NCBI RefSeq assembly: GCF_001854805.1
Contig: NZ_MBLO01000239.1
Coordinates: forward strand, 1 to 64,000
Direction of reading: 5' to 3'
From: Pseudofrankia coriaricola
Lineage (GTDB): Bacteria > Actinomycetota > Actinomycetes > Frankiales > Frankiaceae
DNA: 64,000 nucleotides
In this document: piece after piece, positions 51,075 to 59,896 of the stretch
How positions within the stretch are numbered: position 1 is the first letter of the stretch
Layout: each line of letters begins with the position of its first letter
The notes under the pieces: generated by a model
What the model saw: the letters and a program-made list of their open reading frames with translations, nothing else
Told to the model about the DNA's origin: nothing
The model's database searches: none
Made by a program: the position numbers and the translations under genes

Positions 51075-51961
51075 CCGCTGGCACCCGGCCGAGCCGCGAC
51101 CGCCGGCCCGCCGCCCCCACCGGTCAGGCGCGCGGGGAGAACCAGGCGGCGCCGCGCCAGCCCCGCCAGGTGAACCCGCTGGCCGCGCTGCTACTCGCCC
51201 CCAACCCGAGCCCGATGACGCTCGAGGGCACCAACAGCTGGATGCTTCGCGCCCCCGGCCACGCCGGCTGCGTCGTCGTGGACCCCGGCCCCGACGACGA
51301 GGGGCATCTCGCCGCGCTGGCCGCCGCGGGACCGGTGGCCACGATCCTGCTCACGCACGGCCACCCGGACCACAGCGAGGGCGCGGCGCTGCTGCACGAG
51401 CTGACCGGCGCACCGGTCAGGGCGCTGGACCCGGCGCACCGCCTCGGTTCGGAGGGGCTGGTCGAGGGCGACATCGTGGCGGCTGCCGGGATCGAGCTGC
51501 GGGTGATGGCGACGCCGGGCCACTCGGCCGACTCGCTGTCGTTCCTGCTGTTCGGCGACACCGCCGGCACGGCGGTCGCGGACGGCGCGCCGCTCGCGGT
51601 GCTGACCGGCGACACGATCCTCGGCCGCGGCACGACGGTGGTCGCGCACCCGGACGGCCGCCTGGCCGACTGCCTGGCGAGCCTGCGCCGGCTCGCCGAG
51701 CTGCCCGAGGGCCTCGTCGTCCTGCCCGGGCACGGCCCCGAGCTGCCCGACGCGCGCGGGGCGGCGGCCTACTACCTCACGCACCGGGCGCAGCGGCTGG
51801 AGCAGGTCAGGGCGGCGCTCGCCGCCGCCGGCGTCGGCCCGGCCGAGGCCACCCCGCGCGACATCCTCGAGCGCGTCTACGCCGACGTCGACCGCGTGCT
51901 CTGGCCGGCCGCTGAGCTGTCGGTCCGCGCCCAGCTGGACTACCTGCGCGACCAGGGCTGA
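51071..51961 (+). CDS. MBL-fold hydrolase (LACTB2-like, Rv3677c-like)
   Basis: 296 residues. Metallo-beta-lactamase fold: SWMLRAPGHAGCVVVDPGPDDEGHL, zinc motif LTHGHPDHSEGA, MATPGHSADSLSFLL, TGDTILGRG and LPGHGPEL. The C-terminal winged-helix-like extension (DILERVYADVDRVLWPAAELSVRAQLDYL) is typical of the LACTB2 group, which includes endoribonucleases and thioesterase-like enzymes; substrate here unknown. Last gene of the DUF4177-RidA-NUDIX-MBL cluster and followed by a strong hairpin. Confidence 0.92.
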   Translation: MTAGTRPSRDRRPAAPTGQARGENQAAPRQPRQVNPLAALLLAPNPSPMTLEGTNSWMLRAPGHAGCVVVDPGPDDEGHLAALAAAGPVATILLTHGHPDHSEGAALLHELTGAPVRALDPAHRLGSEGLVEGDIVAAAGIELRVMATPGHSADSLSFLLFGDTAGTAVADGAPLAVLTGDTILGRGTTVVAHPDGRLADCLASLRRLAELPEGLVVLPGHGPELPDARGAAAYYLTHRAQRLEQVRAALAAAGVGPAEATPRDILERVYADVDRVLWPAAELSVRAQLDYLRDQG

Positions 51962-52105
51962 CCCCCGGCTACCGCGGCTGCCCGGCGGCCGTTTCGAGGC
52001 CACGGACCGTCTCCTCGGCGACGCCGCCGCCCCGGAACCGCCGGGATCTCACCGGTTCGGCAGGTCGCGCCCGGAACCACGCCGTCGGGCGCGGAACATC
52101 CCATA

Positions 52106-52150
52106 CGTCGGGGTGTTGAGCGCCCCGGAGGGGCACTCAGCACCCCGACG
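52106..52150. terminator. Long hairpin after the MBL gene
   Basis: CGTCGGGGTGTTGAG pairs with CTCAGCACCCCGACG (one G-U), enclosing a second stem GCCCC-GGA-GGGGC: about 20 base pairs in all. Nearly palindromic, so it can work in both directions. It separates the MBL gene from the cyclase control region. Confidence 0.75.
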
Positions 52151-52155
52151 GCATA

Positions 52156-52167
52156 GACCGATCGGTC
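52156..52167. promoter_or_regulatory. Perfect 12-bp palindrome
   Basis: GACCGATCGGTC lies between the terminator hairpin and the CRP-type site. Possible operator; no candidate protein. Confidence 0.3.
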
Positions 52168-52177
52168 AGGTTGTTGG

Positions 52178-52193
52178 TGTGAGCACGGTCACA
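52178..52193. promoter_or_regulatory. CRP-type cAMP receptor site
   Basis: TGTGA-GCACGG-TCACA is a perfect match to the TGTGA-N6-TCACA consensus for CRP. It lies 302 bases before the cyclase start codon, in a 533-base non-coding spacer (51962-52494), with crp encoded 4 kb downstream. Confidence 0.7.
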
Positions 52194-52494
52194 GCGGGAA
52201 GACCCCGTCGCGCGGCAGCCAGGGCCCTTGTGCCCATCGGGTGCCAGCCGCCGTGCCCGGGCAGCGAGGCCCTGGCGCTCGATGACCTCGGGACGCCCGG
52301 TGCCGGGCATCCGACAACGCCGCGACGACGGGCGGTCGGATGGCCGTGAATCGGCCACTAGACTTTCCGGACGGAGGGGGACCGCCAGTGCGATACGTCC
52401 AAGATCGAGGCGGGTCAGCCTGCTCACCGCAGGCGGCCCCCGGGGCTCCTGCCGGGTCGCCGACAGGACGGCGCATAGCGGGGGCGCGCGCGCC

Positions 52495-55400
52495 ATGGTG
52501 ATCCTCCCGACGCACTCCGGGACGCTGCGGTGCCCGCGCTGCGGGACTCCGGCGGTGCCGGCCGCGCGGTACTGCTTCCACTGCGGGCTGCGGTTCACCT
52601 CGCTCGCCGGGTCGGGGCCGGAGTCCGCCGAGCGCCGCGTCGTCACCGTCCTGTTCGGCGACCTGTCCGACTTCACCTCGTGGGCTGAGGATCGCGACCC
52701 CGAGCGGGTCGGCGAGGTCACCGACCTGGTGCTCGCCGCGCTCGCCAAGGAGGTCGACGACGTCGGCGGCCGGGTCGACAACCTCGCCGGCGACGGGATC
52801 ATGGCCGTGTTCGGCGCGCCGACGGCGCACGAGGACGACGCCGAGCGGGCGGTGCGCGCCGCCGCGGCGATGCAGGAGACGGTCCGCCGCCTGGTTGAGG
52901 ACAGCGAGGACGGCGACACGCCGCTGGGCCTGCGGGTTGGCATCAACACCGGCGAGGTGCTCGCCGGCGTCCAGGCGTCGATGACGTACACCGTCGTCGG
53001 CGACACGGTGAACACGGCCGCCCGGCTGTCCGGAGCGGCCGCGGTCGGGGCGGTCTACGCCGGCCGGGAGACGATGACCGCCACCCGCTCCGTCGCCACC
53101 TGGCGGGAGCTGCCGGACCTCACGCTGAAGGGCAAGCGCGAGCCGGTGCCGGCCTACGAGCTGGTGAGCCTGCGGCCGTCGAACGTGGCGAGGCCCGGCC
53201 TCGGGGACGACGCCGCCTTCGTTGGGCGCGACGCGGAGCTGACGACGCTGGGCGGCTGGTTCACCGAGACCTTTCAGACCGGGTCGCCGACCATCGCCGT
53301 GATCACCGGCGAGGCCGGCATCGGCAAGACACGGATCACCGGCGAGCTCGCCAAGCACGCCCACGACGAGGCCGGCGCGCAGGTGCTGTGGGGCCGCACG
53401 GTCCGCCACGGGGACGGCCGCAGCCTGGCCCCGCTCGCGGACGTGATCCGCGGTGCCTGCGGCGTCGTCGACGGCGACAGCCTCGACCGGGTCGCCGACC
53501 GGGTCCGGCGCACCGTCGGCCGGCTGAACCACCCGCTCACCGGCGCGCGCCTGCCCGCGGGCCTCGCCGACCGGCTGCTCGGGATGCTCGGCGTCCCGAC
53601 CGACCGGCGGGCCTCCGGCGCCGCCGAGCCACCCCCCGGCGACCCGGCGGGCCGGGAGCACGGCGAGGCGAGCGCCGGCGAACGGTCCATCGACCTGGCC
53701 GTCGACACCGTCGGCCTGCTGCTGTCCGCGCTCGCCGCCGAGCACCCGCTGATCGTCGTGGTCGACGACCTGGAATGGGCGACCAGCACGCTCATCGGGG
53801 CGTTGCGCCGGCTGGCGGGCCGGCTGATCGGCCCGGTCATGCTGATGTTGCTCGACCGGGAGATCCCGCGGCTGTCCGACCTGCCGGGCGCGCGCCGGAT
53901 GACGCTCGGGCCGCTGCCGGAAGGCGCCGCCACGACGCTGCTGTCGGACTTCCTCAGCGGTGAGACGCTCAGCTCACAGACCAGGACGGCGCTGCTCACC
54001 CGGGTGCACGGCAACCCGTTCTTCCTGGCCGAGCTGCTGAACCTGCTGATCGACCGCGACCAGCTGCGCCGCCAGCCCGCCGCCGCGCCGGGAAGCGCCG
54101 CCGCCAGGCCCGCCGCCGCCGAACCGGCGGTCGCCGCCGAGCCGGCCGCCACCGCCCGCCCGGCCGGCACCGACGGGCCCCGCTGGGTGCTGGAGGGATC
54201 GCTTTCCGAAACCGCGATGCCGGCCGGCGTGCAGTCGGTGCTGGCGGCCCGGATCGACGACCTGGACCCGACCGACAAGGCGGTGCTGCGCGCCGCCGCG
54301 GTACTCGGGAGCCGCTTCCCGGCGGCGGCGCTGCCGTCGGTCGAGGAACGGCCGCCGACCGAGGTCGCGGCGGCGCTGGAGCGGCTCACCGAGCGCCAGC
54401 TCGTCCGCGCACCCCGCGCGGGCGAGCAGCTGTGGCGGTTCGTCCATCCGATGGCACGCGACGTCGCCTATGCCGGGCTGCCGAAGGTCGAGCGGGCGCG
54501 GCGGCACTCGACGGCGGCCCGCTGGGGCGTGACGGCCATGACCGGCTCGTCGCGCGAGGTGTCGAACTTCGTCGCGACCCACGCGCTACGGGCGTTCGAG
54601 CTGGCCTCCTCGATGGCGCTGACGCCATCCGACCCGGCCTGGTCGGCACGTGAACCGGGGTTCAGGGCGCTGCTGCGGCTGGCCAGGGCGGCGCTGGCCC
54701 GCGACGACCATCGCACCGCCGCCGACCAGCTGGCCGACGCCCGCCGGCTCGGCCGCGGGGTGATCGACACCGACGACGAGAACATCGCCAGGGTGCTGCA
54801 CGCCGAGGCACTCGTGTCGCTGCGCCGGCTGGAGGAGGCCGAGCGCACCCTGCGCCCGGCGCTGCGGGTCACCGCGCCGGCACGGCGCGCGGCCGCCTAC
54901 GCGGTGCTTGGCGAGCTTCGCCAGAAGCAGGGCCGCGCGGAGCTCGCCACCCGCGCGCTGCGCACCGCGCTGGACGCGGCCCGCGCCGCCGGCGACGACC
55001 GGGCCGCCGCGGCCGCGCTGCGCCGCCTGGGCACTCTCGAATACGGAGCCGCCCGGATCCGCACGGCCGAGGAGCTCTACCGCGAGGCGCTCGAGCTGGC
55101 CCGCCGGGTCGACGACCCTCGCGGTGTCGGCTGGGCGCTGCAGCACCTCGCCTGGAGCGCGACCACCCGGGGCGACTACCCGCAGGCCGAGCGCTCCCTG
55201 CGCCAGGCCACCGAGGTGTTCGAACGCCTTGAGGACGCCGGCGGCATCGGCTGGTGCAGCGGCACCGAGGCGCTGGTCCTGCTGCTGTCGGGCCAGCTGG
55301 CCCGGGCGCGGGCGCTGGCGCGCGGCCTGGTGGACGCGGCCGAGTCGATGGGTGAGCGGTGGGGCATGGCCGTCTGCCTGACGATCGGCGCGATCGCCGC

Positions 55401-56337
55401 GGCGGAGCTCGGCGACATCAGCGCGGCGCGCACCGACGCGGCCCGCGCGGCGGCGCTGTTCGAGGGCGCGGGCGACAGCTGGGGACGGATCCTGACAAGG
55501 GTGGCCCAGGGACTCGCGGCCAGGGGCGCCGGCGAGCCGGACGCCGGGGCCGAGTTCCTCGCCGGTGCGTGCGCCGAGGCGGCCGCCGCCGGCCAGGCAC
55601 TGGTAGGGGCGCTCGCGTCGCTGATGCTGGGGCTGACCCTCCTGGACGCCGGACGGGTCGACGAGGCCGAGCGCGCGGCCCAGTCGGCTATGGGCGAGCT
55701 GGTTGGCCTCGATCTGCGCCCGCACGCCCAGCTGGGCGCGAAGGTGCTGGCGGCGCAGGTCGCCAGGGCGCGCGGGCGTCTCGACGAGGCGATCGCGCTG
55801 CTGCGGGAGGCGCTGGCCGCGAGTGAGCCCGCGACGCTGCTGTTCCCCCGCCGGCAGGCATACGCGCACCTGGCCGGCACCCTGCTGGACGCCGGCCAGC
55901 CGGAGGAGGCACTGGCGGTCGCCCGCCGGGCCGTGGCCGTGGACGCCGAGGACGTGCGGGCGCAGGTGCTCGCCTGGCGGGCGCTCGGCACGGTCCTGGT
56001 CTCCAGCGGTGACCTGGAGGGCGGTCGGGAAGCCTACCTGCGGGCGCTACGGGCGGCGACGGCGACCGAGGCGGTCAGCGAGGCGCCACAGACCCGGCGG
56101 CTCCTGGCCGCCCTCCCTGAGCCGGGGCAGGGGGAGCCCGCACGGGTAGGTGCCGCCGGCGGCCGGGCTCCGCGCCTCGGCGAGCCGGGCGGCACGGCGC
56201 ATGGCGACAACGGCGTCGCCCGGGTCGACACCGCGCTGGCCGTCGGCCTGGCGGCCGACGGCCAGCCCGCCTCCACACCCGAAGCCGACCCCGACACCAA
56301 CCTGCCAGCCGCCGCCACAACGATCACGTCCGCCTGA
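52495..56337 (+). CDS. Class III nucleotidyl cyclase-AAA-TPR protein
   Basis: 1280 residues. A C4 zinc ribbon (CPRC, CFHC, about 14-33) precedes a class III cyclase domain (about 45-215): metal Asp residues in VLFGDLSDF and LAGDGIMAVFG, and the transition-state Asn/Arg in VGDTVNTAARLSG. The base-selecting Lys position reads Asn (VDNLAGDG), so activity or nucleotide choice is uncertain. The AAA_16-type ATPase follows (Walker A GEAGIGKTR about 272-280; VVVDDLEWAT about 421). A TPR-like helical array (about 700-1210) and a disordered tail follow. Similar mycobacterial fusions are predicted regulators. A perfect CRP site upstream and crp nearby suggest a cAMP feedback circuit. Confidence 0.9.
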   Translation: MVILPTHSGTLRCPRCGTPAVPAARYCFHCGLRFTSLAGSGPESAERRVVTVLFGDLSDFTSWAEDRDPERVGEVTDLVLAALAKEVDDVGGRVDNLAGDGIMAVFGAPTAHEDDAERAVRAAAAMQETVRRLVEDSEDGDTPLGLRVGINTGEVLAGVQASMTYTVVGDTVNTAARLSGAAAVGAVYAGRETMTATRSVATWRELPDLTLKGKREPVPAYELVSLRPSNVARPGLGDDAAFVGRDAELTTLGGWFTETFQTGSPTIAVITGEAGIGKTRITGELAKHAHDEAGAQVLWGRTVRHGDGRSLAPLADVIRGACGVVDGDSLDRVADRVRRTVGRLNHPLTGARLPAGLADRLLGMLGVPTDRRASGAAEPPPGDPAGREHGEASAGERSIDLAVDTVGLLLSALAAEHPLIVVVDDLEWATSTLIGALRRLAGRLIGPVMLMLLDREIPRLSDLPGARRMTLGPLPEGAATTLLSDFLSGETLSSQTRTALLTRVHGNPFFLAELLNLLIDRDQLRRQPAAAPGSAAARPAAAEPAVAAEPAATARPAGTDGPRWVLEGSLSETAMPAGVQSVLAARIDDLDPTDKAVLRAAAVLGSRFPAAALPSVEERPPTEVAAALERLTERQLVRAPRAGEQLWRFVHPMARDVAYAGLPKVERARRHSTAARWGVTAMTGSSREVSNFVATHALRAFELASSMALTPSDPAWSAREPGFRALLRLARAALARDDHRTAADQLADARRLGRGVIDTDDENIARVLHAEALVSLRRLEEAERTLRPALRVTAPARRAAAYAVLGELRQKQGRAELATRALRTALDAARAAGDDRAAAAALRRLGTLEYGAARIRTAEELYREALELARRVDDPRGVGWALQHLAWSATTRGDYPQAERSLRQATEVFERLEDAGGIGWCSGTEALVLLLSGQLARARALARGLVDAAESMGERWGMAVCLTIGAIAAAELGDISAARTDAARAAALFEGAGDSWGRILTRVAQGLAARGAGEPDAGAEFLAGACAEAAAAGQALVGALASLMLGLTLLDAGRVDEAERAAQSAMGELVGLDLRPHAQLGAKVLAAQVARARGRLDEAIALLREALAASEPATLLFPRRQAYAHLAGTLLDAGQPEEALAVARRAVAVDAEDVRAQVLAWRALGTVLVSSGDLEGGREAYLRALRAATATEAVSEAPQTRRLLAALPEPGQGEPARVGAAGGRAPRLGEPGGTAHGDNGVARVDTALAVGLAADGQPASTPEADPDTNLPAAATTITSA

Positions 56338-56415
56338 CTCGGCACATCCAGAACAGGCCCCGCCGGCCGCCGTGCCCACGCGCCCTCGGCTGGGCGCGGC
56401 CGGCCCCGGGCGACG

Positions 56416-57105
56416 TTAACGGGCTCGTCTGGCCAGCCGGTCGCGGTCGAGTAGCACCACGGCCCGGGAGTCGAGGCGCAGCCAGCCGCGGGTCGCGAAG
56501 TCAGCGAGCGCCTTGTTGACCGTCTCCCGGGAGGCCCCGACAAGCTGGGCCAGCTCCTCCTGGGTCAGGCCGTGCTCGACGCGGATCCCGGCGGCCTCGT
56601 TACCGGGCTGCGCCGGCTCACCGAATCGCACCGCGAGGTCGAGCAGCGCCTTGGCGACCCGGCCGGGCACGTCGGTGAACACCATGTCGGCCATGGCGTC
56701 GTTGGTCCGGCGCAGCCGGGCGGCCAACACCCGCAGCAGCAGTGAGCCGGCATCCGGCCGAGACCGCAGCCACGGGCGCAGCGCCGAGTGCTCCAGCGAC
56801 ACGAGCGAGGCGTCCGTCACAGCGGTAGCCGTCGCGGTCCGCGGGCCAGGGTCGAAGAGTGACAATTCCCCGAAGATGTCCCCGGGGCCCATGACATACA
56901 GCAGGTTCTCGCGCCCGTCGGCAGACTGGCGTCCTATCTTCACCTTGCCGGACAGCACCACGAAGACGCGATCACCGGGCTCGCCCTCACGGAACAGCAC
57001 GTCACCACGGGTGACGTCCCTCCGCTCCAGGTGGCTGGAGAGCGCCTGGCGGTCCAGGTCGGACAACCCGACGAACAGCGGAACGCGAGCAAGCAGATCG
57101 TCCAC
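56416..57105 (-). CDS. crp: cAMP receptor protein (Crp/Fnr family)
   Basis: 229 residues. Cyclic-nucleotide-binding domain (about 1-115) with the phosphate cassette FGELSLFDPGPRTATATA (conserved Arg and Thr). Dimer helix, then helix-turn-helix (about 170-205): GLTQEELAQLVGASRETVNKALADFATRGWLRL. Very close in plan to Rv3676 CRP of M. tuberculosis. It is convergent with the cyclase gene and divergent from the small membrane protein gene, keeping the mycobacterial order crp-Rv3675-nth. Confidence 0.96.
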   Translation of the reverse strand: MDDLLARVPLFVGLSDLDRQALSSHLERRDVTRGDVLFREGEPGDRVFVVLSGKVKIGRQSADGRENLLYVMGPGDIFGELSLFDPGPRTATATAVTDASLVSLEHSALRPWLRSRPDAGSLLLRVLAARLRRTNDAMADMVFTDVPGRVAKALLDLAVRFGEPAQPGNEAAGIRVEHGLTQEELAQLVGASRETVNKALADFATRGWLRLDSRAVVLLDRDRLARRAR

Positions 57106-57353
57106 GGTGTGAGCATGCCAGGACAGCGCGCGTAGAGCACGGCCAGGGCACCCCGAGGCCGCTCGCGCCCGCCCAAAATGACCAGATCAGCGACGGAGAA
57201 ACACGATAAGTAACCAAGCCCGTCAGGGCTGAGACGACGGCCCGCGCGGCCGTAGCATGGCCAACGTCACTGGATGCTGTTGCGACACACGGTGCGTGAC
57301 ACGCCCCACCCCCGTTTCACGCGCGGGCGCGCGTCGTCCACCATGTACTCGTC

Positions 57354-57590
57354 ATGTTTCTCTTCGCCGCCATCGCGTTCCCCGTGGTGCTCCTCGGGCT
57401 TCTGCTGGCGATGGAGCGGGTCGAGCGCCCGCTGAACGCCGCGGACACCCGCAAGGGCATCGAGGGCTTCCTGGACAATGCCCGCCCTGACGAGGTGAAC
57501 ACCTTCGTCAACCAGGGCATGGCCGCCGCCCTCGATCGTTACCGCAGGCGCCTGCGCCGCCAGCCTCCCGGCAAGCACCGGGCGGCTTGA
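57354..57590 (+). CDS. Small membrane protein (Rv3675-like)
   Basis: 78 residues. One N-terminal membrane segment (LFAAIAFPVVLLGLLLAM, about 3-20) with the rest cytoplasmic and basic: LDNARPDEVNTFVNQGMAAALDRYRRRLRR. Function unknown. The position between crp and nth matches Rv3675. ATG 57354 has no clear ribosome binding site. Confidence 0.75.
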   Translation: MFLFAAIAFPVVLLGLLLAMERVERPLNAADTRKGIEGFLDNARPDEVNTFVNQGMAAALDRYRRRLRRQPPGKHRAA

Positions 57591-57717
57591 CCGCGACGGC
57601 CTGGCCGGTCGGCCAGGCCGTCCTCAGGCAACCCGCCAACTCTCGCCGGCGCTGGCGCCCCACCCGATCGAGCCAGGCATCTCAGGGCCCCGTCGCCAGG
57701 GGGAATAGGCTCGGGAC

Positions 57718-58443
57718 ATGCCGGCCATCGTCGACGCGTCTGCCGAAACCACGCTGGCGCGGACCAGGCGGGCTCGGCGGATCGTCCGGATCCTCGGCGA
57801 GATGCATCCCGACGCGCGGATTGCGTTGGACTTCTCCAACCCGCTCGAACTTCTGGTCGCGACCGTGCTGTCCGCGCAGTGCACCGACAAGAAGGTCAAC
57901 GAGGTCACCCCCGCGGTCTTCGCGAAGTACCCCACCGCCGCGAGCTACGCGGGCGCCGACCGGGAGGAGCTCGAGCAGCAGCTGCGCCCGACCGGTTTCT
58001 TCCGCGCCAAGGCGAATTCGCTGATGGGGCTCGGGGCCGCCCTGGTCGACCGTTTCGGTGGCGAGGTGCCCCACACGCTCGACGAGCTGGTCACCCTGCC
58101 CGGCGTCGGCCGCAAGACCGCCAACGTCGTGCTCGGGCACGCCTTCGACACGCCGGGCATCACGGTCGACACCCACGTCGGCCGCCTCGCCCGGCGGTTC
58201 GGCCTGACCACCAACGACGATCCAGTCAAGGTCGAGGCCGACCTCGCCGCGCTGATCGAGCGCAGGAACTGGACGATCGCCTCCGATCGAATGATCTTCC
58301 ACGGCCGGCGTGTCTGCCACGCCAGGCGGCCGGCATGCGGCGCCTGCGGCGTCGCGAAGCTGTGCCCGTCGTTCGGCGAGGGCCCGACGTCGGCCGCCGA
58401 CGCGGCCCGGCTGGTCCGCGGCGACGCCGAAGCGGCCAGATGA
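57718..58443 (+). CDS. nth: Endonuclease III
   Basis: 241 residues. Removes oxidised pyrimidines and nicks the abasic site. Motifs: [14 protein letters not shown], the helix-hairpin-helix [15 protein letters not shown] with catalytic Lys, [11 protein letters not shown] with catalytic Asp, and the 4Fe-4S ligands C-x6-C-x2-C-x5-C at the C-terminus. The stop overlaps the ATG of the following NUDIX gene (ATGA). Confidence 0.97.
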   Translation: MPAIVDASAETTLARTRRARRIVRILGEMHPDARIALDFSNPLELLVATVLSAQCTDKKVNEVTPAVFAKYPTAASYAGADREELEQQLRPTGFFRAKANSLMGLGAALVDRFGGEVPHTLDELVTLPGVGRKTANVVLGHAFDTPGITVDTHVGRLARRFGLTTNDDPVKVEADLAALIERRNWTIASDRMIFHGRRVCHARRPACGACGVAKLCPSFGEGPTSAADAARLVRGDAEAAR

Positions 58444-59438
58444 CGGATCCCGACGGCCTCCCGCGCGACGGCGGGCCGCCCAGTTGGCTCACCGCGCTCG
58501 CGGCGGCGGTCACGCGCGACGGCCTGCCGGTCCGCGAGGAGGGCTGGCCACCGCCGCCCCCGGACGCACGGCCCGCCGCGGTGCTGATCCTGTTCGGTCG
58601 GGGCGAGCACGGCCCGGACGTACTGCTGCTCGAGCGGGCGGCCGACCTGCGCAAGCACGCCGGCCAGCCGGCCTTCCCGGGCGGTGGCGCGGACCCGGCG
58701 GACGGCTCGGCGATCCACACGGCGCTGCGCGAGGCCCGCGAGGAGGTCGGGCTGGACCCGGAGGGCGTCGAGATCCTCGGCGCCGCGCCACGGCTCTACC
58801 TGCCCCACAGCAACTACCTGGTGACGCCGGTGCTGGCCTGGTGGCGCGTGCCATGCCCGGTCTACCCGGTGGATCCCGGCGAGACGTCGGCGGTCGCGCG
58901 GGTACCGGTCGCGGACCTCGTCGACCCGGCGAACCGGGTGCGGCTGCGCCACCCGCGGACCGGGCAGCCAAGCCCGGCGTTCCGCGTCGCCGGCATGACG
59001 ACGGTATGGGGCTTCACCGCTGGCATCCTCGACGCGCTGCTACGCCTCGGCGGCCTGGAGCGGTCGTGGGGGGAGGGCCCGCCGGTGGAGGACCCGGCCG
59101 TCAACGCCTCGATCGCCCGCGCCGCGGCCGAACTGGCGCAGGCCGGCGGCGTGGACGCCGCCGGCGAGATCGACCCCGACGACCTCACCCCGGACAGTGC
59201 CGAGCCCGACGGCCTCGGCGCGGCTGAGTTGAGCCAGCCCGGCCACGACGTGCCCGACCGGAGCGCCGTCGGCCTCGCCGCTCGCGGCCCCGGCACGGCA
59301 CACGCCGGGGCACCCGCCCAGGGCGATAGCCGGCCGGCCGGCGGCGTGCCGCCCCACCAACCGGACGCCCCCGGCGACCGCGACCGCACCGCCGGCACCG
59401 GGACTGGTGCCGGCCCGACGAAGGGCTCGGCGGCTTGA
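58440..59438 (+). CDS. NUDIX hydrolase (CoA-diphosphatase-like, Rv3672c-like)
   Basis: 332 residues. The N-terminal half (about 35-215) is a NUDIX domain of the NudL type: [19 protein letters not shown] then [18 protein letters not shown], with [20 protein letters not shown] upstream as in CoA pyrophosphatases. The remaining about 90 residues are Gly/Pro/Asp-rich and probably disordered. It follows nth with a four-base overlap, the same order as in M. tuberculosis. Confidence 0.92.
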   Translation: MTDPDGLPRDGGPPSWLTALAAAVTRDGLPVREEGWPPPPPDARPAAVLILFGRGEHGPDVLLLERAADLRKHAGQPAFPGGGADPADGSAIHTALREAREEVGLDPEGVEILGAAPRLYLPHSNYLVTPVLAWWRVPCPVYPVDPGETSAVARVPVADLVDPANRVRLRHPRTGQPSPAFRVAGMTTVWGFTAGILDALLRLGGLERSWGEGPPVEDPAVNASIARAAAELAQAGGVDAAGEIDPDDLTPDSAEPDGLGAAELSQPGHDVPDRSAVGLAARGPGTAHAGAPAQGDSRPAGGVPPHQPDAPGDRDRTAGTGTGAGPTKGSAA

Positions 59439-59440
59439 GG

Positions 59441-59848
59441 ATGTCGACGGCGGGCAGGCGGCTGGCCGTGACGGTGATCGGGGCGCTGACGCTGGCGACG
59501 GCCGGTGCCGGCTGCACGGCCGAGCACCCGGACACGCCGAAGCCCACCGCCGTGCTGGCCCCGACGACTGCCGGCGGTGTCCAGGTGTTCCACCTCGTCG
59601 GCCTCGCCGACCTGCGGTTCTCCGCGGCCACGTTGAACGCGAAGCCCGGGAAGATCCGCGTCGACTTCTCCGTCGCGGACGGCTCGGCGTCTCACAACTT
59701 CGTGATCCCGAAGATCCCCGCGGCGCGCACCGACATCATCGGCGCCGGCGCGTCACAGTCGGTGACCTTCACCGTGACGGCGCCGGGTGACTATCCGGTG
59801 ATCTGCACGCTGCACCCGAACATGTCCGCCACGCTGCACGTCGCCTGA
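59441..59848 (+). CDS. Secreted cupredoxin-like protein
   Basis: 135 residues. An N-terminal signal-type segment (RRLAVTVIGALTLATAGAGC, Cys about 24-26; the lipobox is weak) leads to a plastocyanin-like domain. Type I copper ligands are visible: His in ASHNFVIPK, then Cys-x2-His-x2-Met in VICTLHPNMSAT. Electron carrier or copper protein at the cell surface. ATG 59441 follows the NUDIX stop by two bases. In M. tuberculosis this slot holds a thioredoxin-like gene (Rv3673c), so the redox role may have been substituted here. Confidence 0.85.
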   Translation: MSTAGRRLAVTVIGALTLATAGAGCTAEHPDTPKPTAVLAPTTAGGVQVFHLVGLADLRFSAATLNAKPGKIRVDFSVADGSASHNFVIPKIPAARTDIIGAGASQSVTFTVTAPGDYPVICTLHPNMSATLHVA

Positions 59849-59896
59849 CACCGACCGAGACACCCGAGACGACCGAGACCGAGACGACCGCCGTTC

